Positions 45,381 through 55,559 of a DNA stretch of 64,000 nucleotides are shown piece by piece. The notes under the pieces are model-generated. The model was not told the DNA's origin. It saw nothing but the letters and a program-made list of their open reading frames with translations, and searched no databases. This DNA is from Adiantum capillus-veneris. Lineage: Eukaryota > Streptophyta > Polypodiopsida > Polypodiales > Pteridaceae. Both the position numbers and the translations under genes were made by a program. How positions within the stretch are numbered: the first letter of the stretch is position 1; each line of letters opens with the position of its first letter. The stretch covers positions 66,601,870 to 66,665,869 of the forward strand of contig CM043952.1 in the NCBI GenBank assembly GCA_014529385.2, read 5' to 3'.

Positions 45381-45614
45381 GCACATGCTCCGGCATGTGC
45401 CAACATTTTCCCTGTATAGGTTTAATGTTCATTAAGATCCACAAATATTTGGATGTCATTCATCTTCTGTAAAGTTTGGAAAATCATCCTCTGCTTCTTC
45501 ATCCTCATCTGTAGCAATGTCATTAGGTTCTTCATCGTCATATTGTTGTGAATCAGAAGGATCATTATCATGTATCCTCTTGAACATCTTGATTCTTTTG
45601 CCTGCTATGGGAAT

Positions 45615-46574
45615 TTAAAGCTCTTTTTCATCGAGCTCCCTCAAAGTATATGTAGAATTTCCATGCACATGTTTGACAACATAGGTACCAAACCACCCTT
45701 TTGCAAGTTTTCTTTGTGTGGTGTGTTGGTTGTCAAGGCTAATGTCGTACATTAGGACCCAATCACCCTCTTCAATAGGCTTTGGTTGACGCCTATGTCT
45801 TTTATCAAACCCATCTTTATTCTTTAGTCTTGCATCCTTCAATCGAGCTTTAGCAATGTCTATGTCTTCCTGTCTTCTTTCCAATTGCCTTATGCGCAAA
45901 GCAAGTAGATTTTCCCTACTTACACCATCTTCCCAAGGTAACATGTTCCAAGTAGGAACTACATCCTCAATTGGCATGACTGGCTTCTGACCATACATCA
46001 ATTCAGTAGGCATGTAATCAGTCACTGAGCTATGAGTTGTATGATCAGCCCACAAAGCATATGGTAGCAACCTTGGCGACTCACACATTCTACCTTTGCA
46101 TGACTTAGCCAAAGATTTGACAATGGGAGGATGTCCTCTTTCACTTTTCCCATTTTCCTCTGGATTATAAGCACAAGTCAGGGCTAGCTTGATACCAATT
46201 CTTGTAAAGAAATCCCTTGCTTCATCTGCGTCTAACTCACCTCTATCAACAACTATCTTTCCCACACAGCCATAGTGGCAAATTACATCTTCAAGAAAAA
46301 ATTTACAAACAGCTTCTCTAGTTTTTTTCCTCAATGCACACCCTTCCACTTGGTTTGTCAAGTCTTCTCGTGCAAGTACCAAGTATCTCATTTTCCAAAG
46401 TCCTAAAGGCATTGTAACTAGATCAACAACCCATTTATAGTGCATGACTAATGGGTATGTAGGATGCAATCCATCACAATGACGTACATTGGAATACATT
46501 TGGCATGTGATACAAGACTCCACAAAATCCGCTACATCCTTATACATGCCTTTCCACCAATATCTCTCTTTCAC
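45615..46574 (-). CDS. Element B integrase
   Basis: A 319-residue minus-strand frame starting MKERYWWKGMYKDVADFVES. It has the zinc-binding CITCQMYSN segment, the first catalytic D in WVVDLVTMP, the second in VVDRGELDADEARDFF, and the glutamate in NPEENGKSERGHPP. A C-terminal segment GDWVLMYDISLD...WFGTYVVKHVHG resembles a GPY-type end. The matching part of element A starts at the window edge. Confidence 0.88.
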   Translation of the reverse strand: MKERYWWKGMYKDVADFVESCITCQMYSNVRHCDGLHPTYPLVMHYKWVVDLVTMPLGLWKMRYLVLAREDLTNQVEGCALRKKTREAVCKFFLEDVICHYGCVGKIVVDRGELDADEARDFFTRIGIKLALTCAYNPEENGKSERGHPPIVKSLAKSCKGRMCESPRLLPYALWADHTTHSSVTDYMPTELMYGQKPVMPIEDVVPTWNMLPWEDGVSRENLLALRIRQLERRQEDIDIAKARLKDARLKNKDGFDKRHRRQPKPIEEGDWVLMYDISLDNQHTTQRKLAKGWFGTYVVKHVHGNSTYTLRELDEKEL

Positions 46575-46784
46575 TTTGGAAAAAGTAGCCCATACACCTC
46601 GATGTCCATCATATAGGCTTTCATGAAGCTCTTTGCTAACTTTGAGCTGAGTAGGCTTATCACATACTACTCATAATGGAGTCCCATGTCTTCTTTTAGG
46701 ATGTTTCCATAAGTAGCCATCCCTCAAGAATAATCCATATGCTTTCTTTTTTATCCTTTTGAATTCTGACTCACTTCAATCATC

Positions 46785-48503
46785 TTACTTTTGTAAAGTA
46801 CTCAGGTAGCAACCTATGAGCAACCATTCATCCTCATAGAACTCCTCTGAAAAGGATTCAAGTGAAGATACAAAGCATATATCATCACAATTTGCATGAA
46901 AAATTGTGTAGAATTTTGTGTCCACATCTTCTTCCTCATCAATCATATCATCCTCATCTTCATCCCTTGCCCTTGAAAGCATATCTGCCATTGCATTATC
47001 TTTTCTTGCAATGTGATTCAATTCTGGGTTCAAGGACTTTATATAAGCAATCCACCTAAGCATAGCAATATCAGGAGTAGAGCAGCTTGCAATCATCCCT
47101 AGAAGTGGTAAGCAATCAATCTCCAGAACTATAGATGCTCCAATGAAGTACTCTTTGTCACACTTTAACGTTGTAACCACCCCCCATAAATCCCTTTTTA
47201 CATGTGGATATGCTCTTTGGCGAGAGCTTAGAACCTTGACCCCAAACCTCACCACATACCTGTGTTTCTCTTCATCGTCTTGTCCTACTACCCATCCAAT
47301 TCCCATTGGACTAGTATCCACTGTCACAATCACCGGTCTTCCACACTCATAGTCAATCTTCCCCAAAGTTGGTGAAGACAGCAACAATTGCTTCAACTTC
47401 CTCATAGCTTCTACATGTACATCATTCCATTGAAACTTTTGATTCTTCCTTAGAAATTGATAAAGAGGATCTGCAACATGTGCATAATGTGGAATCCAAA
47501 TGAGATAGAAGACACATGCACCTAGAAACCTTCTCACCTCCGTGATATTTACGCATACTTCCTTCATCCTCTGTATTGCATCCAGTTTAGTTGGACAAGG
47601 TCGATGGCCATGAGGATTACAAAGATGTCCCACTATCAATATTTCATCAACCCCAAACACTGACTTTTGCCCAGATAATATAATGTTCACTTCTTCCAGC
47701 CTTGTTAAAATTCTATCACAATCATTGATGTGGTTTGCTACATATTTACGGCACCCCCTCGAATCCAGAGCCTCATCTTTTTTAGCTAAGTTGCATCCTT
47801 TGATTGGAACGTCATCAAGAAAAGGCATTGTAATTTGAGGTATGAAGTCAGAAAGGACTTTCTTCATACCATTCATCATGTGCGCAACCGAGTTGGTTTC
47901 TCTCTGCGGTAAGGTGCACATCCTTACCAAACCCAAGGGTGTTCTCATGGTAGTCAAGTCCCCGCTTTCTACTAGTTGGAAGTGATCATACCCTGAGTAC
48001 AAATCCCCCATAGAATATAATGCCCTTCCTGCAAATGCTTCTGCAAACTCATCTACAATTGGCCATGTACCCATATTCCTGATTGTAACTTTGTTGACAG
48101 GATGCATGTCTTGAATGAAGCGTAGAGCTCCATTTTTCTTTGGTACTGTGAACCATCTGCTTGAGTAGGGGGCACTTGAAGGTTCCAAAATCCCCATCTT
48201 TATCTTTTCATTGAGTAAATCTATAAGCTTCGGCAAGAGTGCTTTTGGCACTGGAATTTGTCGTAGATTCCAAGGCACATGAGATATAGTGAATATTACC
48301 ATTGGTTCTACTATAGATGGATCCACACACCCTATCTCATGCGGCTCAAATGCAAAATCTTTTCCATGTTTGGAGAGTGTCTGTTCAAAGCATTTTCTTT
48401 CAATATCTGTCAAGGAGTCATTGCCTCCAACTTTTAACATCTTCAATGACTCTTGCGTAAACTTGTGTCGAATTCTTTTTGGATCTCGGAGACTAGGTTG
48501 CAT
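46785..48503 (-). CDS. Element B reverse transcriptase and RNase H
   Basis: A 572-residue minus-strand frame. Reverse transcriptase blocks are PKKNGALRFIQDMHPVNKVT, YSGYDHFQL and the catalytic FLDD (MPFLDDVPIKGC). A connection region follows (TEVRRFLGACVFYLIWIPHY). RNase H comes next, with TVDTSPMGIGWVVGQDDEEK (first catalytic D) and ARKDNAMADMLSRA at the end. This is the uninterrupted counterpart of the element A region where the solo LTR landed. Confidence 0.9.
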   Translation of the reverse strand: MQPSLRDPKRIRHKFTQESLKMLKVGGNDSLTDIERKCFEQTLSKHGKDFAFEPHEIGCVDPSIVEPMVIFTISHVPWNLRQIPVPKALLPKLIDLLNEKIKMGILEPSSAPYSSRWFTVPKKNGALRFIQDMHPVNKVTIRNMGTWPIVDEFAEAFAGRALYSMGDLYSGYDHFQLVESGDLTTMRTPLGLVRMCTLPQRETNSVAHMMNGMKKVLSDFIPQITMPFLDDVPIKGCNLAKKDEALDSRGCRKYVANHINDCDRILTRLEEVNIILSGQKSVFGVDEILIVGHLCNPHGHRPCPTKLDAIQRMKEVCVNITEVRRFLGACVFYLIWIPHYAHVADPLYQFLRKNQKFQWNDVHVEAMRKLKQLLLSSPTLGKIDYECGRPVIVTVDTSPMGIGWVVGQDDEEKHRYVVRFGVKVLSSRQRAYPHVKRDLWGVVTTLKCDKEYFIGASIVLEIDCLPLLGMIASCSTPDIAMLRWIAYIKSLNPELNHIARKDNAMADMLSRARDEDEDDMIDEEEDVDTKFYTIFHANCDDICFVSSLESFSEEFYEDEWLLIGCYLSTLQK

Positions 48504-48693
48504 GATCCATCGTTTCCTTGTAATCTGTAGGCAAAGGCAATGCCACTGGTTTCACCTTCTTTGCTATATTTTTTTACTTTGTCTCCTCTCGCACTTCTAG
48601 ATCTTTTTGCACATTGAAGAACTCCTCATCTTTGAAAGACTCAATGATTCTATACATGTCCATAGAAGCTACTTTTACGAGATCATTTCCTTG

Positions 48694-48942
48694 CTAGAAA
48701 CTAGAACATGTTATAGCATTGAGATCACCCATAGTATCTACAAAACAAACCTCCTCAAAAACACCTGAAATGTACTCGTCTTCATCTAGAATATTATGGT
48801 TTTTGTATTTTCTCTGTACACTATTTACATATTTTTTTTTTCCTTTCTTTAAATCTCCAAGCTTTGTGAAAGATACTGATCCATCCTTTGCTACTAAGGC
48901 ACCTGTAGAAAAAGCTTCGTCGCCTTTTTCTTTCTGTACCAC
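48694..48942 (-). pseudogene. Element B spacer between protease and reverse transcriptase
   Basis: An 82-residue minus-strand frame with DEDEYISGVFEEVCFVDTMG, matching DDECIAGVFDECSFVDTM at the start of the element A reverse transcriptase frame. It is a conserved acidic linker of the pol polyprotein, function unknown. Confidence 0.6.
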
Positions 48943-48954
48943 TGCACTCCCGCT

Positions 48955-49605
48955 TTACAATGGTACTCGGCCAAAACTCCTCATCTCCCTTTGATCTCGA
49001 AACTCCTTGCTAGGTTTTGGTAGAGAATGGTCCCTTAAGCTATCACAATTTCTCTCATGGTCAACGCAAACTGTCAAGAATTGAACATCTCGTTTTCCAT
49101 CTTTGCTTTTGACCCTGGCATAGGCATATCCATCATCCAACACTTTTGTCTCCATTCGCACTGTGGTGATGTATGGTGGTCCAAGGATTAGAGGATAGCT
49201 TGACATCTCTTGAACAAAGAAATTTTGCTCACCTTTCACATTCCCTATGGTTACATTAACATTTGGACAAGCACCATAGAGATCCCAGGATGAGTTGTTT
49301 GTAGCCCTAATCATCCACCCATGGTCAGTATCAATTGGCCACATTCCCTTCATATAGAGACTCTTGGACATGAGGTTAATCTCGGAACCATGGTCTATCA
49401 AGGCCACATAAGGCTCCTCAAGATCTCCCACCTTAACCAAGGTTTTTGTTGTAGCCCTTGCCCAATGGTTTCTAGAATAGTGGCTCTTATGAGTGTCTTT
49501 GTCTTCATCTTCATCTTCAAATTTAACATGCCTATTTCTACCGCCTGAAGACTGGTAGCAGCTTACAAAATTCTCATCTTCATCTATTTGTTGTACTTGT
49601 ATCAC
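48955..49605 (-). CDS. Element B protease
   Basis: A 216-residue minus-strand frame with VALIDHGSEINLMSKSLYMK and later PLILGPPYITTVRMETKV, the retropepsin loop and hydrophobic-G region. It closely matches element A 5695-6243. Confidence 0.72.
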   Translation of the reverse strand: MIQVQQIDEDENFVSCYQSSGGRNRHVKFEDEDEDKDTHKSHYSRNHWARATTKTLVKVGDLEEPYVALIDHGSEINLMSKSLYMKGMWPIDTDHGWMIRATNNSSWDLYGACPNVNVTIGNVKGEQNFFVQEMSSYPLILGPPYITTVRMETKVLDDGYAYARVKSKDGKRDVQFLTVCVDHERNCDSLRDHSLPKPSKEFRDQREMRSFGRVPL

Positions 49606-49770
49606 ATGTGTCTTTGAAGCACTCTCTTCATCCTTTGATTGGATAGACTCCGTTAAAGCTTGTCACTTCCTTCTTATGATATCAATGATTTCCTCATTGA
49701 ACTCTCTTTTTGCAATGCCAAGGACTTCTCCCAATGTAAACTCCACCTTGCTATTTAAGATCCTTTCCTC

Positions 49771-50406
49771 TCAAACTTTCTTTAAATCTGTGGTAGATTC
49801 AATATCTGATTGTAGCTTGTATGATGGGCTTTTTCCCTTGCTCTTTTCTTTATCTTGCTTCTCCTTTGATGCAGCATCTCTCATTGGTACTTCTTGTGAT
49901 GGAGGCTCCCTTGCCATGGGCTCTTGAGAGGGACTCGGATCCTTTCTCCCTCCACCTCTAGTAGTCCTCTTTGAGGGGCATTCATCCCCATTTTCTCTCC
50001 TGCGTTTTTCTTCAGCAAGTGCCTTGTTTCCTCCACACTTTGCAATGTAGGCATGCATTGGAAAAGAATCTAAAGGTTCATTCCACCCAGTCTCAAGACG
50101 GATACAATCTCCTGCTTCATGTAACACTTCTTTAGTCAACTTTCCCTTCATAGGTAACTCCATCGCCGATGGCCATACATCTTCACGATGCTCACTCTTG
50201 TCTTCAATATATTTTGACCCTTTGAGCATGACTTGACCAGCCTTTAAGCCAAATGCTGCTGCTTTAACCATTGAGATAGAATGACTGGTTTCCATGTCCT
50301 GCACTAGCTTTTTCATCCCTCCTTTCCCAAAGTTGGTCGCCAAGGGCTTCCCTGTTTCACTAAGATGTATCTTCCCTTCTTTGCAGAAGACAGGGTCTTT
50401 ACCCAA
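49771..50406 (-). CDS. Element B gag C-terminal or linker protein
   Basis: A 211-residue minus-strand frame with the basic EKRRRENGDECPSKR block and a serine/proline-rich part, matching 6250-7059 in element A. No known domain. Confidence 0.6.
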   Translation of the reverse strand: MGKDPVFCKEGKIHLSETGKPLATNFGKGGMKKLVQDMETSHSISMVKAAAFGLKAGQVMLKGSKYIEDKSEHREDVWPSAMELPMKGKLTKEVLHEAGDCIRLETGWNEPLDSFPMHAYIAKCGGNKALAEEKRRRENGDECPSKRTTRGGGRKDPSPSQEPMAREPPSQEVPMRDAASKEKQDKEKSKGKSPSYKLQSDIESTTDLKKV

Positions 50407-50598
50407 GGCATCTTTGAAGATTTCACAGTCCCTTCTTGGATGGTCTAGGTAGAGAGGGTCTTTACCGAAGGCATCTTTGAAGCTTTCACAGTCCCTTCTT
50501 GGATGGTCTAGGCTATCACACCAGATGCACCTATTTACAAATCCCTCTCTGTTCTGAGGTCTTTGACTTGATGACTGTCCTGATGTTTTCCCCTTTTC

Positions 50599-51410
50599 TT
50601 AAAGCCTTGCTAGCTTTAATTTCAACTCGCGTATGCCCTTCACAAGTTCTTCAAGCATAGACCCATCATCCTTAGAAGCTACAATAGCAGGTTTTGGTTG
50701 CTTCTCAGTAATAGCAGGAACTGGAGCACCAATGTTCACCACCATCTTGTCTCTTCTACGTTTTCTTTTTGCCAACAATGAGACTGCATCTTGTACATCA
50801 TTCCGCCTTGTCTTCAAACCTTTCTCTGTATCTTTGTCTTCCAAGAGAAGCTCTAACTTTTCTTCAATTTCTTTGCCCATTGCTTGTAGGAAAAGTTCTA
50901 CCTTCTCCTATCCAAGGAAGCTTGTTCAGTTTGTGATAGTTGAGCATAGCGTCGCTCAAACTCTCTAAGAAGCTCTGTAGCAAAAATCCCTTCTTTAGGC
51001 TTTGCAACCCAATCTAAGAAAGTTCTTTTAGTCAGCCTCCTGGAGTCCTCCATAAAGTAGTCTTCTTTTAGAGCAAGCTTGAATTCCTCCAATTTTCTTC
51101 CATTAGACTTTTGAATTTTCCCAATATGGTCTCTCATCTCTGGGACCCAAACTAGCCCAAAACTTTGAACCATGTCTTCCTCACACACTCAGTTCAACTC
51201 CATTTCCTTCATATAATATTGTAGATACTTTTTGATGTCCTTGCCATCAAACTGATCAGTTCTCTTCACAATGGACTGTAGTGCTTTTGTGGTTGAAATT
51301 TGGCTTCTTTCCGTTGCTTGTTGTTACTGCATGTACATGGAAAATGCTTGAAACATCTGCACGACTGCAGGATCAAAGTGCATCCCATGTGTCTCTTGAT
51401 TTTCATCCAT
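50599..51410 (-). pseudogene. Element B gag remnants
   Basis: Minus-strand frames at 50599-50880 and 50898-51188 match element A gag (for example ELLREFERRYAQLSQTEQAS and LLEDKDTEKGLKT). The N-terminal part extends to about 51410 in broken form. Confidence 0.7.
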
Positions 51411-51456
51411 GGCTAATAAAGTTTCTAGATCAATTCACAAACTCCCACCCCAGCAA

Positions 51457-51476
51457 CTTCGCGTCGGGTTCACCAA
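51457..51476 (-). other. Element B primer-binding site
   Basis: Minus strand TTGGTGAACCCGACGCGAAG beside the 5' LTR, nearly the same as in element A. Confidence 0.7.
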
Positions 51477-51479
51477 AAA

Positions 51480-52661
51480 TGTCGGAATGTGTGCGGTCTA
51501 GCTAGGAAGGTGCAGAACCTCTGGCTGTGAGAGTTCGTGATGAGAGTCACAAAAACTTTTTGAAAAAGAATTTGTGGAGAATCACCAACCCTCTTTCTAA
51601 GGGTGATAGAAAATTGAAGAGCGTTCTTGATAGCAAAGTCACAAACCCTCTTTCCTATCGTGCTTGGAGATTTCTTGTTTTCGTAGTTGATATTATGATT
51701 AGAGGATCACCAAACCACGTTCCATTTCTCTTAAAAAGACCATTTAAAAACACCAAAGTTTCAGCTATGAAACCTCAATGCTCATACAAGAACAAATCTC
51801 AATCAAAACCGAAACCTCTTTCATGGTATCATGTAGCCTCGCCCCCAATTACATAGTCGTAACATCAAACAGCTGAAAGGAGTACACGAGCTTCCACCGT
51901 CATGGCAACCATTTTCTGAATTTGCAGAGATTTAAGAGCTTTGAAACTGAAGCCCACACACCATTTTCATAAGGGGAAACCCTAATTCACTCCCTCACTA
52001 GCTCAGATACAGGATTTCGAAGAGGTGAGACTGCCCTACAATAGATTGAGCAACCATGAAATCCATTGCACAGTAGTGCAAAATTGCTGATTTTTTCTGT
52101 AAAAATCCCTCTTCTCTCTCTTCCCCACGGCAATATAGAGCTGATGTGTCAATTTTTGGGCCATTTTGACACTTTGGACCAAAACTAGGCTATTTTCAGC
52201 TCATTTTTTATGCGAAAATCCCCAAACGGAGTCAAAGAAATCCCTAAATTTATGGGATCACTTGCATAATCATAAAAAGCATAGATAATCATCATTTTCC
52301 ATCAATATACCATTTTGGGTCACTTTCCATGCAATTGTGCAACGACGCCTGTTAGTTGCTATTTCTGGCAGTTTTTGCCCGCATCAGTCTTTCTAGGCGA
52401 GATGAGTGTGCAACCATGAAACACTTGGACTATGTTTATTATCAAACCAAATAAGGAATATTATCAAGTGAAAAAGCACGCAAATGAGCCACATCCATGG
52501 CCACGACTCCCCGGATAGGTATGTACATGATAGCGACCGCACCACCCACTTTAGCATATATCACGATATGTACATTATTGTTTTTCTTTCCATGCATCAA
52601 GAAGTGTCAAAAGTGAGGTGAATGTTTTTATTTCACACTATGTACGTGCCACGGCACGACA
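51480..52661 (-). repeat. Element B 5' LTR (right)
   Basis: A 1182-bp LTR starting TGTCGGAATGTGTGCGG and ending CACGGCACGACA; inverted ends TGTCG/CGACA. Confidence 0.9.
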
Positions 52662-53870
52662 ACGGTTAGGGTAGGCCATGAAAATCTGCATAGGTTTGGC
52701 CGCTCCAAATTGGATTAGGTTAGTGTTTGGTCATTTCTATCTGATTAGCACCAGGCTAGCCGCTTAGGGTTGGTAGATTAGTATTTTGCCATTAATATAT
52801 GGTAGCATTTAGATAATTAAGCTAGGCTATGTAAAGTCGCTTAGGATAGGACCCTCAAAATTAGATTATAGTAGTGTTTAGTCATTTCAATCTGCTTAGG
52901 GTTAGCCACTTAGGGTTAGCAACTTTTGGTTTGGCAGCTAATAGATGGTCGTATTTGGAGTGTTAGGGTAGGTCATGTAAATCCACTTAGGTTTCACCAC
53001 TCTAGATTGGATTATTGTAGCGTTTGGCTATTTCAATCCTCTTAGGGCTAGCCGCTTAGGGTTAGCAACTTTTGGTTTGGTCTCTAATAGATGGGTGTCG
53101 TGTTTGGACGGTTAGGGTACGATGTGTGAAGCCGCTTATGTTAGGTTGCTCCAAGTTAGGGTAGCATTTAGCCATTTCAACCCACTTAGGGCTAGCCACC
53201 TAGGGTTAGCAGCTTAGGGTTAGCGACTTTTGGTTTGGCCGCTAGTAGGTAGTCGAATTTGGAGCATTATGGTACATCTAGTAAATTCGCCTAGGTTTGG
53301 TCGCTCCAAATCAGATTATGTAGTAGTTGGCCATTACAGTCTACATAGGGCTAGCAATTTAGGGTTCGGTGGCTTTTGGTTTGGTTGCTAATAGATGGCG
53401 TGCCATGTTCGGATGGTTAGGGCATGTTATGTAAATCCACTTAGGCCAAGCCACCCTAAATTGGATTAGGATAACATTTGAACATTTTAATATGCTTAGG
53501 GCTAGCTGCTAAGGTCTAGTAGCTTAGAGTTAGTAACTTAGGGTTAGGGACTTTTGGTTTGGCTGCTAATAGATTTCTATATTTGGAGCATTAGGGTAGG
53601 CTATGTAAAGCCGCTTAGGTTTGGAAATTTTTGGGTTGTCCACTCCAAATCAAATTAGCGTAGCGTTTGCCCATTTCAATCTGCTTATAGGATTAGCGGC
53701 TAATGGTTTGGTCGCTAATAGATCTCTATGTTTGGATGGTTTCACCAATAAGAGTTTTAGGATAGACTGTTACATATTAGGGTTTGTCCTTGATCTACTC
53801 GCACTGCCATGTAAACGTGGGTGTGTACTTATGTTGTACCCATGAATATAAGCATTGACCAAAAAAGATA
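52662..53870. repeat. Degenerate satellite, about 150 bp per unit
   Basis: The phrase GTTAGGGTAGG(T/C) or a variant recurs at about 52666, 52815, 52958, 53113, 53263, 53417 and 53590, giving spacings of 143-173 bp. Each unit also has CGCTTAGGG(C/T)TAGC subrepeats, ACTTTTGGTTTGG and GCTAATAGATGG. Units are much diverged. Confidence 0.8.
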
Positions 53871-54250
53871 AAAGTACTACCTGATGGTCCTAATCTTTGT
53901 TCACCTCTAGACCGAGATTTTTGGGGATTGGGTATGGCTAGAGATTGTGAGATAAGTTACATTGTTATCTACTTTTAGTTTGGCTAATTAGGGCTGGTCA
54001 TTCAAATACGTTGCTGGTTTGGTTGATTAGGGCTAGTGGAAAATGGTTTGGCCGATTAGGATTAGCCGTCGTGAAAAAGAAGCTTATGGTTTAGGCAATT
54101 AGGGGTAGCGGATTTTGGTTTGGCCATCATGATTAGCCGTGCAAAGACGTTAATGGTCCACTTAGGGCTAGCTAGCTGCTTGTTCACATTTATCAGTTAG
54201 CTCGTATTATATGCTCTACTACCAATCAAGTTGTATGCACTCACTATTAC
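53871..54250. other. Satellite-related flank
   Basis: Scattered GATTAGGGCTAG and TTTGGCCGATTAGG phrases continue to about 54180 without regular spacing; no gene seen. Confidence 0.5.
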
Positions 54251-54279
54251 TTGTTAGTTAGTTTTGCGGTCTTTAGATT

Positions 54280-54650
54280 AATTATGGATGATAGGATGGC
54301 ATGCCCTTGTATGCTATGTAAGCATCAAATATTTCAAAAACAAAGGATCTATGATCAATATATACGCAACAACCACCTTCTTCTCGTAGAGCAACTACAA
54401 CATCTTCCTTATCAATCTCATGGTCAAGAGAGCACTGGTCAAATCTTGGATATTGATATCGCTCCAATCTCAGCACGGACTTAACAAAGGAGGCAAACAT
54501 CAAATGAAACACTATCGATGGAGTCTACCCCATCAACCATCAATGGCACTTTTCAAGAAGTTGAGATTGCTGATGATCGAGATAAGGAGCTTGAGCTTGA
54601 AATAGGTGCTCTTCTCGAGCCTATGCGTCTAAACTTGAAGATGAGTGATT
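54280..54650 (+). pseudogene. Fragment resembling a transposase-associated domain (CACTA-like)
   Basis: The plus-strand frame reads MDDRMACPCMLCKHQIFQKQ followed by RIYDQYIRNNHLLL. The order CPCxxC, then a basic stretch and HLL matches the zinc-finger-like transposase-associated domain found at the start of plant CACTA (En/Spm) transposases. An acidic segment follows in another frame (EVEIADDRDKELELEIGALL). The main transposase domain is absent. A remnant DNA transposon is the likeliest reading; the match is short. Confidence 0.35.
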
Positions 54651-54799
54651 AGATATTGAGATAGATGCAAAGATGGATGGAACCGTAGAGTTTGATGATA
54701 AAGATGCAGCACTTCACATAGAGATAGACATATTTGGTGCATCTTCTCTCATAGAAGATGAGGTATTGACTAATATTTTTTGTTAAGAACTCTATTGTA

Positions 54800-55139
54800 A
54801 TGTCTACTTTAGATTATTGGATTGTAATTACTGTCCACCAATAGAGAATTCCTAGTGATTTGTGGTTTATTTATGCTGATTGAGATGTCTATGCATGGTT
54901 AAGTGAAATAACATATTGTACATATGTTCTCAAATTAGTTTTTGTATCCATAATAGATGATGAGGATCCATACTCATCGAGTTTTAGTTTCCTAGTTACT
55001 CTAGTTGGCATGTCACCAAAGAAAATGCGGACTTTCTTCTCACAGGTTTTTTGGAATAGTGTGTATATGCACAACAATTTTGGACAGCAGGTCCTTCTAC
55101 ATTGACTGGGGCATCACACCTCAGATCAGCATCCCAGTT
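54800..55139. other. No recognisable feature
   Basis: AT-rich sequence between the transposase-like fragment and the next reading frame; nothing supportable on either strand. Confidence 0.5.
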
Positions 55140-55169
55140 ACACCGATTGGTCGACCTACACCATAGACT

Positions 55170-55545
55170 GTGCTTTCTTGTTCCTCTTTGGGACGATGCA
55201 AATCTCATTGTTCAGGTGGTGATGGTGGATGTTGTGGTAGTGGTGCTATCAATGCACCCACACCTCTAAGAGAGTATCCACCTCTCTCTTCAATAGATAG
55301 TACACTGACGGGGACACCACGTACACCTTGGGGATCACATGAATTTGATCCTAGCAAGGTGTACTAGAAAAAGCTTCTTTATCATGAATTGCCTTCAAAT
55401 TCAAGAGATGTCACAGATATAAGGGTGGATGGTCAAGGAGTGATGGAGAGGAGCGTGTCTTTTATTTCTTGTTTTATGGATATGCTTTTGATGTTGGATG
55501 CTATTTCGTTAGAGCTCGGTTGTGGCACGGCTCCTATAAGGTCTC
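55170..55545 (+). pseudogene. Unidentified reading frame
   Basis: Open for 65 codons (ends GSHEFDPSKVY), one stop at 55365-55367, then the same frame continues KKLLYHELPSNSRDVTDIRV... to a stop near 55545. The composition looks like protein throughout (GTPRTPWGSHEFDPSKVY; LLMLDAISLELGCGTAPIRS). It follows the CACTA-like fragment and might belong to the same element. Family not recognised. Confidence 0.3.
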
Positions 55546-55559
55546 CACCTTTCTAGCTG

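Larger units (their letters stand above)
44180..52661 (-). mobile_element. Element B: full-length but broken Ty3/gypsy element
   Basis: It has two LTRs (44180-45362 and 51480-52661), a polypurine tract, a primer-binding site and the gag-protease-RT-RNase H-integrase order on the minus strand. ACGG flanks both ends (44176-44179 and 52662-52665), and satellite sequence continues on both sides. The two LTRs are about 90% identical over the first 300 bp by eye, so this is an old insertion. It is broken at several points, mostly in the gag part. Same family as element A. Confidence 0.92.

Noticed and set aside
52662-53870. A telomere array
   Set aside because: TTAGGGTTAG words occur once or twice per 150-bp unit and are not runs of TTTAGGG, so this is a satellite and not telomeric DNA.
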